Below, one piece after another: positions 29,744-35,673 of a stretch of DNA of 64,000 nucleotides (positions are counted from its first letter, which is position 1; each line of letters begins with the position of its first letter). The translations under genes were made by a program, and so were the position numbers. The DNA is from Rhizobium sp. Root1203 (GTDB lineage: Bacteria; Pseudomonadota; Alphaproteobacteria; Rhizobiales; Rhizobiaceae): NCBI RefSeq assembly GCF_001424945.1, contig NZ_LMCW01000001.1:218025-282024 (forward strand). The letters run 5' to 3'. The notes under the pieces are model-generated. The model did not search any database, had not been told where the DNA came from, and saw only the letters and a list, made by a program, of their open reading frames with translations.

Positions 29744-30456
29744 CGATCATCACTCCTCTTGTTGTTTCGGAACTGAAGGCGACGCGGAGACCTTGGGGCT
29801 TCCCGCGCTCCTCATGATGTTGGAAACGATCCTGCGATCTTTCCGGGCCTCAATATGCGCCCGAAGCGCATAAACGATCGAGACGAGCGCCCGGCCGCCA
29901 ATATAAAAATCCTATAAATGCCGAAGGGGAGGGTGGACGGTGCGCATCGGAAATGTGGAATCTGTGGAATGGACTTGCCGGAGGATGTCGTCGTGAAGCA
30001 TTCTGCGAACTCGCCTGTCGCAGAATGTCGCTTTTGCGCCGTCGTAAAATTCAGTCACAAAAATTGTCGCTTTAATCGAGAGTTTCGCGATGGAATGCAC
30101 AAGCTAGGTTTATGCGCTTAAATATCATCGCACGATTTTTTCTTGAGATCGGGAACCCGGAACGCCTGGGCAGCGCACCGGAGCGCCGCCGATTTTCTGG
30201 CGTCGCATCTATCGCGATGATCCTAAGTTTCGCGAAAAGCCGCCAGCACTGAATTTCCCTGCAAATTCCAGTCGCAAAACCGATTCGCAAAAGTCGGAGT
30301 TTCGCGACAGATATTTGCGAAAGAAAGTGTTCCACATTTCAGCTAGGGGCTGAGGGAGGGTGAATCCTGCGCAATTCGGCGGCGTCGAAGGGCTGCGGTC
30401 CGAACCGCCGCGAATGGCCGGACGCGGACGCGGCCTCGCCGTCGGATACGGACGCG

Positions 30457-30520
30457 CCCGATCTTCGGTCCGATCGGGTCTTCGGTCTAGAGACCGGCTG
30501 GCCGCCCCCCATGGGGGCGG
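30457..30520. other. cluster of three adjacent hairpins
   Basis: CCCGATC/GATCGGG (30457-30478, 8-base loop), CGGTCT/AGACCG (30483-30496) and CCGCCCCC/GGGGGCGG with a CAT loop (30502-30520) follow without gaps of more than 5 bases. This could be a structured RNA, a transcription end or the decayed tail of the small ORF that overlaps it. Confidence 0.4.
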
Positions 30521-30723
30521 GAACGCGCTGGAAGCGCGCCGCGCGAGGTCATCCCTGCGAGAACCGGGGACAGGGGATCGACGCGTACGCAGGGAGAGTT
30601 CGCCAACGGCGCGTGCCCGTATGCGTCGGTTGCTTCCTGATGGCGCAGGGCTTCAACCAGCTGCGGAAGAAGACCTTCGCCACGCCCGGCCGCGATGGCG
30701 TGCAGTGCTAAGAACGAAGACAT
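30487..30723 (-). CDS. hypothetical 78-aa protein
   Basis: An ORF with a well-placed ribosome site (CAGGAG, 7-8 bases before the ATG) and an N-terminal helix-like part (MSSFLALHAIAAGRGEGLLP) followed by a Pro/Arg/Gly-rich tail that overlaps the hairpin cluster. The second half does not look like a folded protein. It may be a genuine small gene whose 3' part was replaced, or chance. I do not recognise it. Confidence 0.25.
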   Translation of the reverse strand: MSSFLALHAIAAGRGEGLLPQLVEALRHQEATDAYGHAPLANSPCVRVDPLSPVLAGMTSRGALPARSRPHGGRPAGL

Positions 30724-30885
30724 GGTCCTGCTCCTGAATTCCGAGACAGGAGCATTAGATGTGAAAACGCCGACGTCGACCACCCGTTTCATGCGACGTC
30801 CCGACGCCCGCCGGCACACGCAGATTAGTCCGCAGACCCGCGGTGCTGGGTGGTTATCTCGATGAATCTGTTGAAAACAACAAAC

Positions 30886-30933
30886 TTGGCTGGGGAACCT
30901 GGACTCGAACCAAGATTAACGGAGTCAGAGTCC
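30886..30933. repeat. attachment-site copy, left (48 bp, partial tRNA-Gln)
   Basis: These 48 bases are identical to 41453-41500 and equal the 3' part of the tRNA-Gln gene (T-arm, variable loop, 3' anticodon stem and CCA end, read on the minus strand). Identity stops at 30934. It is the left boundary of the integrated element and not a working tRNA gene. Confidence 0.92.
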
Positions 30934-30961
30934 CCAACTGTTCTATGATATTGCTTCCGAT

Positions 30962-30981
30962 TTTCTCCAAATCTGGAGAAA
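30962..30981. promoter_or_regulatory. perfect palindromic operator at the island's left end
   Basis: TTTCTCCA, spacer AATC, TGGAGAAA: an 8-bp perfect inverted repeat 7 bases before the first island gene. Its right arm also supplies the GGAG likely to serve as that gene's ribosome site, so a bound repressor or an mRNA hairpin could block expression. Confidence 0.5.
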
Positions 30982-30988
30982 TCGCCCA

Positions 30989-31201
30989 ATGGAAAATCAA
31001 AGGGTTACGGAAGAAATTCCAACCGAAAACCAGCCTGACAAGGTAGTTGAAGCCGCTCTGTGGATGAGCCTCAATGCCGACAGTATTCGCGGCAATCACC
31101 TTCTCGAAATCATGGCGCGCTTCGGCGTAAGTGTCCTCGATGCCGTCGAGGCGTCCAAGCGCGGCCATGCTCTCCGCTATGGGAAGCGGGATGCGTCCTG
31201 A
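30989..31201 (+). CDS. hypothetical 70-aa phage protein
   Basis: A small acidic-to-neutral protein (MENQRVTEEIPTENQPDKVV, then helical ALWMSLNADSIRGNHLLEIM and RFGVSVLDAVEASKRGHALR) with no recognised domain. It overlaps the replication-type gene by 11 bp and is preceded by the palindromic operator, so it is probably the first gene of the rightward early operon. Role unknown; position suggests an early regulatory or replication accessory protein. Confidence 0.6.
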   Translation: MENQRVTEEIPTENQPDKVVEAALWMSLNADSIRGNHLLEIMARFGVSVLDAVEASKRGHALRYGKRDAS

Positions 31202-32012
31202 GAAGGTTGACCTATCGATCGCGCGAAACGTCCTTAACCTGCTGATTGGGCTCTCCAGCGCCGACAAAGCGGTTGCTGGCGTTATCCTCGGACACCTCAA
31301 TATGACAACCGGCCAGTGCGATCCAAGCGTTGGCCGGATCGCGCGCATACTCGGGGTGACGGAAAAGACCGTGAAACGAGCTACGGCCGATTTATGCGGA
31401 AAGCATCAACTATTCACCAAATCAAGCCACGGCGGCAGCTCAGGGCGTGCGAGCTATGAGCCGTGCTGGTCCAAGTTCCGCGATCTAAACGCTGACTTCC
31501 AGCGCCGAATGAGAACCGGTGAAGGACCAGATGGGGATACCGAGAAGGGGACAGAAATGTCCACCAGAAGGGGACAGAAATGTCCGACAAGTGGGGACAA
31601 AAATGACCCACAAACTATTATAATAAACTCATCTAAGGAACTAAATCTCTCCCCACCCTCTCAGACGGAACCTCATGGGCTGACCGTGTCGAAAGCTTCA
31701 GATGGGCTTTTGAATAATGAGGAGGCAAGGCCGAGAAACCCAAACAACGAGGCTCGGGAGAAGAGCCGAAGCGGGGATAGTTCACGCGCTGGCAATGCCT
31801 GGAGTGCTGCCGAGTGGCGTGTCGATGAAGCCATCAAGGGCCTACCTCCTGATGTACGACAGGTCGCGTGGGCGTTGCTGGACGCTGCCAGCCTGAACGC
31901 GGCGATAGGTGAAGAGGTCAAGCGCCGAGGCGGTGGGCTAGCGTTCATCGTCGCGAGCCTGCGAACCGCCAGACTGCAAGACATCGAGGGTCGGCATGGA
32001 CCGGTCCACTGA
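31191..32012 (+). CDS. replication-initiator-like HTH protein
   Basis: A 273-aa protein. An N-terminal winged-helix domain of the HTH_36/phage-O type (residues about 1-95: AVAGVILGHLNMTTGQCDPS, VGRIARILGVTEKTVKRATA) is followed by a low-complexity middle (KGTEMSTRRGQKCPTSGDKN) and a C-terminal helical domain (EWRVDEAIKGLPPDVRQVAW). The middle is encoded by three iterons followed by an AT-rich tract, the same plan as lambda gene O, where the origin lies in the initiator gene. I therefore infer an origin-binding initiator. I start at 31191; the longer reading from 31131 overlaps the preceding gene more. Confidence 0.65.
   Translation: MRPEKVDLSIARNVLNLLIGLSSADKAVAGVILGHLNMTTGQCDPSVGRIARILGVTEKTVKRATADLCGKHQLFTKSSHGGSSGRASYEPCWSKFRDLNADFQRRMRTGEGPDGDTEKGTEMSTRRGQKCPTSGDKNDPQTIIINSSKELNLSPPSQTEPHGLTVSKASDGLLNNEEARPRNPNNEAREKSRSGDSSRAGNAWSAAEWRVDEAIKGLPPDVRQVAWALLDAASLNAAIGEEVKRRGGGLAFIVASLRTARLQDIEGRHGPVH
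31543..31650. other. putative replication origin: three iterons plus AT-rich tract
   Basis: Direct repeats at 31543-31562, 31566-31585 (identical, AGAAGGGGACAGAAATGTCC) and 31589-31608 (five changes) recur every 23 bp. Each contains a dyad (GGACA-N4-TGTCC in the first two). Directly after lies an AT-rich stretch (31611-31645, including ACTATTATAATAAACTCATC) that could be the unwinding element. All lie within the initiator-like gene. No replication assay is implied; this is pattern evidence. Confidence 0.6.
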
Positions 32013-32101
32013 CCCCCACCCCCCTTTGGGTCCTTCCCGGACCCTGACCCCTTGCGGGCCGGGACGAGCCCGAGAGTTCGCTAGTGACGCAGCGCTAAAT
32101 C

Positions 32102-32145
32102 CTGACCTGACACCCCTGACAACTACTGACAACACCTGACAAGGA
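32102..32145. repeat. tandem CTGAC(A) repeats before a phage HTH gene
   Basis: CTGAC begins at 32102, 32106, 32116, 32126 and 32136; the last three are exactly 10 bp apart, each followed by A-A or AA-C (CTGACAACTA, CTGACAACAC, CTGACAAGGA). Helically phased repeats like this are typical of protein-binding arrays. The last unit merges into the AAGGA ribosome site of the next gene. Confidence 0.55.
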
Positions 32146-32152
32146 ACCTCCG

Positions 32153-32647
32153 ATGAGCGAACCTCTGAAAATATCCGCCTCGAATGACGGCATCTGGATC
32201 ACGATCGCCGAGCTTGCTCGCCGCAAAAACATAACGCGCCAGTCTGCTGGTGAACGGGTCGCGCGACTTGAAAGGGGCGGGTTTCTCGTCACGCGCTCAG
32301 AAGGCGTCGGCCGGAAAAGATACGTTGATCTCGCCGCTTATGATCGTGCGGTGGGCCGTGAGTTAGGGAGGAGGCACTCGATCGAAGACGTCTTGCTGAC
32401 GCTGTCCGAAGCGGCCTTCTGCGAAATAGATAAGCTCCTCCAGCCGATCGAAGGATTGATCTCAGCTGCCGAGGAAGGTGAAGTGAAATTCCATTCCGTC
32501 CTGCAGCAGACTGTCAATGAGATAAAAAAATCTATAGCCGAGAAGCTTGCCGAGATGGCCTTGAATGCCGAAAACTCAAGTCTTTTCGAGCTGGATCTCC
32601 GATTTCCTAGCAAGCGAACCGTAGCGCTTCCCGAAAAAATCGCTTGA
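32153..32647 (+). CDS. phage DNA-binding protein with HTH domain
   Basis: A 164-aa protein with a winged-helix segment at residues 13-60 (IWITIAELARRKNITRQSAG, RVARLERGGFLVTRSEGVGR) followed by a helical C-terminal part (SVLQQTVNEIKKSIAEKLAE). The position before the head genes and the HTH plus helical tail resemble small terminase subunits or late regulators, but no terminase signature is visible, so I leave it as a DNA-binding protein. Ribosome site AAGGA precedes the ATG. Confidence 0.55.
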   Translation: MSEPLKISASNDGIWITIAELARRKNITRQSAGERVARLERGGFLVTRSEGVGRKRYVDLAAYDRAVGRELGRRHSIEDVLLTLSEAAFCEIDKLLQPIEGLISAAEEGEVKFHSVLQQTVNEIKKSIAEKLAEMALNAENSSLFELDLRFPSKRTVALPEKIA

Positions 32648-32699
32648 CCGTGGGATGTCATCACGGTTATAGCGTGGGAAAGCCTCACGGAGTTTGCCT

Positions 32700-33197
32700 A
32701 TGAATTACCTCTTTGACCCGACCGAACTGCATAAGTTCTCAGGTCTCACGCAAGACGGTCAGCGCGACTGGCGTCGGCGCGGTTTCATGGATGGCATCGG
32801 CCAAGTGCAGCCGAACGGCCGCTGGAAATATTCAGCTCCGGATGTCGTCAAACTCGCTCTGGCGCGGCTTTTCGTTTCGCGTCGCTTGGTGGCCGATCTC
32901 AACGATGCAATTCGCTTCGGCAGCTACGTCGCACAGTTCGTTTGGTTTCGCCTGGAGCCGGACAATGCGCGGGACAAGTGGCAGCAAAAATCGAAAGAGG
33001 TTCGTTTCGCCGCCGCTTTCGGCGCGCTCCGCGAAGGCGATGAGATGCAGTTTGAGGTTTACCACGACCTGGCGTCCGTCTTCACGCTGAACCTCGGCGC
33101 TGCCGTCGTGGTCAGTTGCGAAGTCCTGACAGAAGAACTCCGGCCCCATCTTGCAGGGGCGGTAGCCGCTCATATGGCAGCGCGGGGCGCGAATTGA
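32700..33197 (+). CDS. phage protein with MerR-like winged-helix start
   Basis: A 165-aa protein. Residues 1-60 (FDPTELHKFSGLTQDGQRDW, RRRGFMDGIG, GRWKYSAPDVVKLALARLFV) look like a MerR-type or excisionase-type HTH with a W-R-R-R-G wing; the rest has no recognised motif. I start at the ATG at 32700 with ACGGAG upstream. Its stop overlaps the capsid fusion start as TGATG, tying its expression to the head gene. Confidence 0.55.
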   Translation: MNYLFDPTELHKFSGLTQDGQRDWRRRGFMDGIGQVQPNGRWKYSAPDVVKLALARLFVSRRLVADLNDAIRFGSYVAQFVWFRLEPDNARDKWQQKSKEVRFAAAFGALREGDEMQFEVYHDLASVFTLNLGAAVVVSCEVLTEELRPHLAGAVAAHMAARGAN

Positions 33198-35107
33198 TGT
33201 CCCGGCGTGCACTTCGAAAGGCCGAGCAAAAGGCTAATCATCGCGACAGCGTCTTCTCGGCGCGCTCTTTGGATGAGGCAAACCGAACCATTGAGGTTGT
33301 CGCGGCGACGGAAACGCCGGTCGTACGCTGGCACGGCGATGAGGTTTTACGCTGCACGAGCGAGGCCATCGTTACCACCCGCCTTAAGGGGCTCCCGGTG
33401 ATCGATAGTCACGATCGCTCCAGCGTCCTTTCGGTTCTCGGGCAGGTAACGGATTACAGGATCGCAAACCGGCAGCTCATCGCCACAGTCAAATTCGCTG
33501 ATAGCGAACGAGGACGGCAGGCCTTCGACCTGGTGAAGGAAGGCATGCTCAATAAGGTTTCGGTCGGTTACGTGATCCGAAAAGCCAAAGAGACAGACGC
33601 GCGAAACGGCTCCGTGCTTCTGACGGCGACCGAATGGGAGCCGTACGAACTATCGCTGGTCAGTGTGCCGGCCGACCCCAACGCAACAGTTAGAGGAGCC
33701 TCAGATATGAGGAACAAAAATCGCCGCCCCGCTCTGATCCGGACGGAAGAAGATGACCAGCTGCTCGATACCCGCGCAGATGACGAAACCGAAGAAGACG
33801 GCCGCGAGAATAATCGTTCCGCCAGCTTCAATCGCCAGCTCGACCAGCTTCGTGACCAGGCTGTGAGTTCCGGTCTCTTGGCGGATGCGGTCGATAGCGA
33901 ATTCGAAACGGTTCGCACCATCAGCGGCGCGCGGGACCGTGTTTTCAAAATGTTGGCGGATCGAGTAGACGCGACGGTCACGAGTCCTGCCCGTGGCGCC
34001 GCGCGCTCCCAGATCGAAGCCATCGAGAGACAAGCAACAGATGTTCTCGCCTCGCGGTTTGGTGCCGCCGTCGACACGGCAAACAATCCCCTGGCTGGAT
34101 TGAGGACGCTCGAAATTATCGAACGGTTCTTCCAGGCGCAAGGCGTCAATACGAGAGGCGTTAGCGATATCGACCTGGCCGACGCTGCACTCGGCGATCA
34201 GCGAGCGCTCCGCACGCTTTCCAGTAGAGCGGCCCATACGACTTCGGATTTCGCGTTCATCTTGGAAAATGCGGCTTCTCAGGCGATGATTGCCCGATTC
34301 CGCTCGACGCCTCCCCCCCTCAAAGCGCTGGCGCTAAAACGAAACGTGCAAGACTTCCGGCCTTCCAAGTTCATTCGACCTGGGGAAGCGCCGGCACTCC
34401 AGCCGATCCTTGAAGACGGTGAAATAAAGTTTGGAACTGTCAACTACGAAGACAACGGCATCTCTATCCAGTCGTTCGGACGTGCCATTGCGCTCTCCCG
34501 ACAGCTCCTCATCAACGATGCACTGGGGGTAATTTCCGACGCCATCGCTGGTTTCTCGGATGCTGCGAACGATACTGAAGGTAATATGCTCTTCCAGTTG
34601 CTGTCCGCGAATTCCTTTGGGGGAGTTAAGCTCTCGGATGGAAAAAATCTGTTCCATGCGGACCATGGCAACCTAGCCGCCGCCGGTTCCGCGCTTGGCG
34701 TCGGCAGCGTCAGTGTGGCCCGCACGGCAATGAGGCTTCAGAAGAACGTCAGTGGTAATGGCACTGCTGGTGTGGTTCCCGCCGTACTGGTGGTCGGACC
34801 TCAACTGGAAACATCGGCTCAGCAGTTCGTCACCGAGATCAATGCGACCACGGTCACCGACGCTAACCCGTTCGCGGGGAAGCTCAGTGTCGCAGTCGAA
34901 AACCGCTATACCGGTTCCGGCTGGTGGTTGTTTGGCGATCCAGCCTCCCGACCTGCCCTGATGTACGGCTACCTTGACGGTTTCGAAGGTCCGCGCATGC
35001 GCATGGAAGACCCATTTGGCCGCCAAGGCCGCGCTTATAGCTGCGAATTGGACTTTGGTTGCGCCGTCTACGACCGCCGCGCCGCCTACTTCAACCCCGG
35101 CGTCTAG
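33197..35107 (+). CDS. prohead protease / major capsid protein fusion
   Basis: A 636-aa fusion. Residues 1-170 form an HK97-type prohead protease: the catalytic His72 in VIDSHDRSSVL, Ser122 in NKVSVGYVI and the ELSLVSVPADPNA closing motif. Residues about 175-290 are charged and helical (scaffold/delta-like), and the rest is an HK97-fold or Mu-gpT-like capsid subunit (SIQSFGRAIALSRQLLINDA, HADHGNLAAAGSALG, WWLFGDPASRPALMYGYLDG). Self-cleavage would release the shell protein. Protease and capsid are usually separate genes, but this fused family is known in proteobacterial prophages. Confidence 0.85.
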   Translation: MSRRALRKAEQKANHRDSVFSARSLDEANRTIEVVAATETPVVRWHGDEVLRCTSEAIVTTRLKGLPVIDSHDRSSVLSVLGQVTDYRIANRQLIATVKFADSERGRQAFDLVKEGMLNKVSVGYVIRKAKETDARNGSVLLTATEWEPYELSLVSVPADPNATVRGASDMRNKNRRPALIRTEEDDQLLDTRADDETEEDGRENNRSASFNRQLDQLRDQAVSSGLLADAVDSEFETVRTISGARDRVFKMLADRVDATVTSPARGAARSQIEAIERQATDVLASRFGAAVDTANNPLAGLRTLEIIERFFQAQGVNTRGVSDIDLADAALGDQRALRTLSSRAAHTTSDFAFILENAASQAMIARFRSTPPPLKALALKRNVQDFRPSKFIRPGEAPALQPILEDGEIKFGTVNYEDNGISIQSFGRAIALSRQLLINDALGVISDAIAGFSDAANDTEGNMLFQLLSANSFGGVKLSDGKNLFHADHGNLAAAGSALGVGSVSVARTAMRLQKNVSGNGTAGVVPAVLVVGPQLETSAQQFVTEINATTVTDANPFAGKLSVAVENRYTGSGWWLFGDPASRPALMYGYLDGFEGPRMRMEDPFGRQGRAYSCELDFGCAVYDRRAAYFNPGV

Positions 35108-35114
35108 CGAAAAT

Positions 35115-35140
35115 CGCCGCCGGTTTTCCTGACGGCGGCG
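35115..35140 (+). terminator. hairpin directly after the capsid gene
   Basis: CGCCGCCG and CGGCGGCG fold around a 10-base loop beginning 8 bases after the capsid stop. No T-run follows; a second, stronger hairpin is downstream. Confidence 0.4.
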
Positions 35141-35181
35141 CTTGAACCGGCGAGGGGTAGCCACCTTACCGGTTTTTGCCA

Positions 35182-35217
35182 GCAGCTCCCCGTTTTCATG
35201 GGTTTTCGGGGAGCTGC
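35182..35217 (+). terminator. 11-bp hairpin between capsid and tail genes
   Basis: GCAGCTCCCCG (35182-35192) pairs perfectly with CGGGGAGCTGC (35207-35217) around a 14-base loop. It probably ends or attenuates the head transcript before the tail chaperone gene, whose AAAGG ribosome site follows. Confidence 0.6.
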
Positions 35218-35242
35218 GTTCTCATCTCGAAAGGCTTTTCTA

Positions 35243-35605
35243 ATGGACAAAATTGTAGAACTTACCCGATCCTATGAAGCCGATGGCAAGCGGTTCGACA
35301 CCATCACCTTGCGTGAGCCTACCTACGCAGAAACGCATATCAACGCTATCGGCAAGCCATTCGACTACCAGCCGGCGAAGAATGGCGGCGTGCTGTCTCT
35401 GACCTATCCGCACATCGTCGACCAATATGTGAAGGTGCTACTCGTCGAGCCTACTTACGAGGATATCGGCCAGCTTTCCGCAGTGGACTCGATGCGGCTC
35501 GAAAGCGCCGTGTGTGATTTTTTTATGGAGGAGACGAGGTGGCCGAAACCGCCGACTGGCTCGTCTTCCGTTACGGTTTTGCAGCCCATCACGTCGGCGG
35601 AATGA
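35243..35605 (+). CDS. phage tail assembly chaperone (short product)
   Basis: A 120-aa protein resembling the gp41/E-type tail assembly chaperone family: TITLREPTYAETHINAIGKP near residue 15-35 and EDIGQLSAVDSMRLESAVCD near 75-92. Such proteins bind the tape measure during tail assembly and usually exist in two forms made by ribosomal frameshifting. Here codons 93-94 are TTT TTT preceded by T, a canonical -1 slippery site, and the -1 frame is open to 35673. I start at 35243 with AAAGG upstream. Confidence 0.7.
   Translation: MDKIVELTRSYEADGKRFDTITLREPTYAETHINAIGKPFDYQPAKNGGVLSLTYPHIVDQYVKVLLVEPTYEDIGQLSAVDSMRLESAVCDFFMEETRWPKPPTGSSSVTVLQPITSAE
35518..35565 (+). promoter_or_regulatory. candidate -1 ribosomal frameshift signal
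   Basis: Seven T residues (35518-35524) are phased as T TTT TTT in the chaperone frame. After an 8-base spacer, GACGAG (35533-35538) can pair with CTCGTC (35560-35565), with GGC/GCC possible inside. A -1 shift yields a 143-aa extended protein ending at 35673, directly overlapping the tape-measure start, as in other tail chaperone pairs. Alternatively the second frame starts independently at a GTG (35539) behind a GGAGGAG. Confidence 0.6.
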
Positions 35606-35673
35606 CGGCCTCGGAAATTCGTCATTGGGCAAGCCGCTGTGTCGGCTTTATTGAGAAGGCGCCGCGCAAATGA
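35539..35673 (+). CDS. tail chaperone extension frame / GpE-like small protein
   Basis: 44 codons in the -1 frame of the chaperone: AETADWLVFRYGFAAHHVGG then MTASEIRHWASRCVGF. The pattern of a hydrophobic-aromatic start, a GGM turn and a W-containing helix is like the second-frame part (E') of P2-type tail chaperones. It could be read by frameshift or from the GTG at 35539 (GGAGGAG 5 bases upstream). Its TGA overlaps the tape-measure ATG. Confidence 0.55.
   Translation: MAETADWLVFRYGFAAHHVGGMTASEIRHWASRCVGFIEKAPRK

Larger units (their letters stand above)
29744..30885. other. 1.1 kb mostly gene-free region between the kdp operon and the island
   Basis: The left end (29744 to about 29900) must hold the kdp promoter, but I cannot point to its boxes. 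From 29930 to 30350 the DNA is AT-richer with several TCGC(A/G)AAA-like words. From 30457 to 30520 three hairpins follow each other. A short minus-strand ORF at 30487-30723 has a good ribosome site. No RNA gene family is recognisable. Confidence 0.5.

Noticed and set aside
29918..30121. Annotating the CXXC-containing frame as a gene
   Set aside because: No ribosome site and no supporting neighbour; kept only as a low-interest observation.
30886..30933. Second tRNA-Gln gene
   Set aside because: Only the 3' 48 bases are present, with no 5' acceptor strand, D-arm or promoter; it is an attachment-site copy.
33116..33196. Longer N-terminus for the capsid fusion from 33116
   Set aside because: This part lies in the preceding gene's frame shadow; the TGATG overlap at 33195-33199 gives the natural start.
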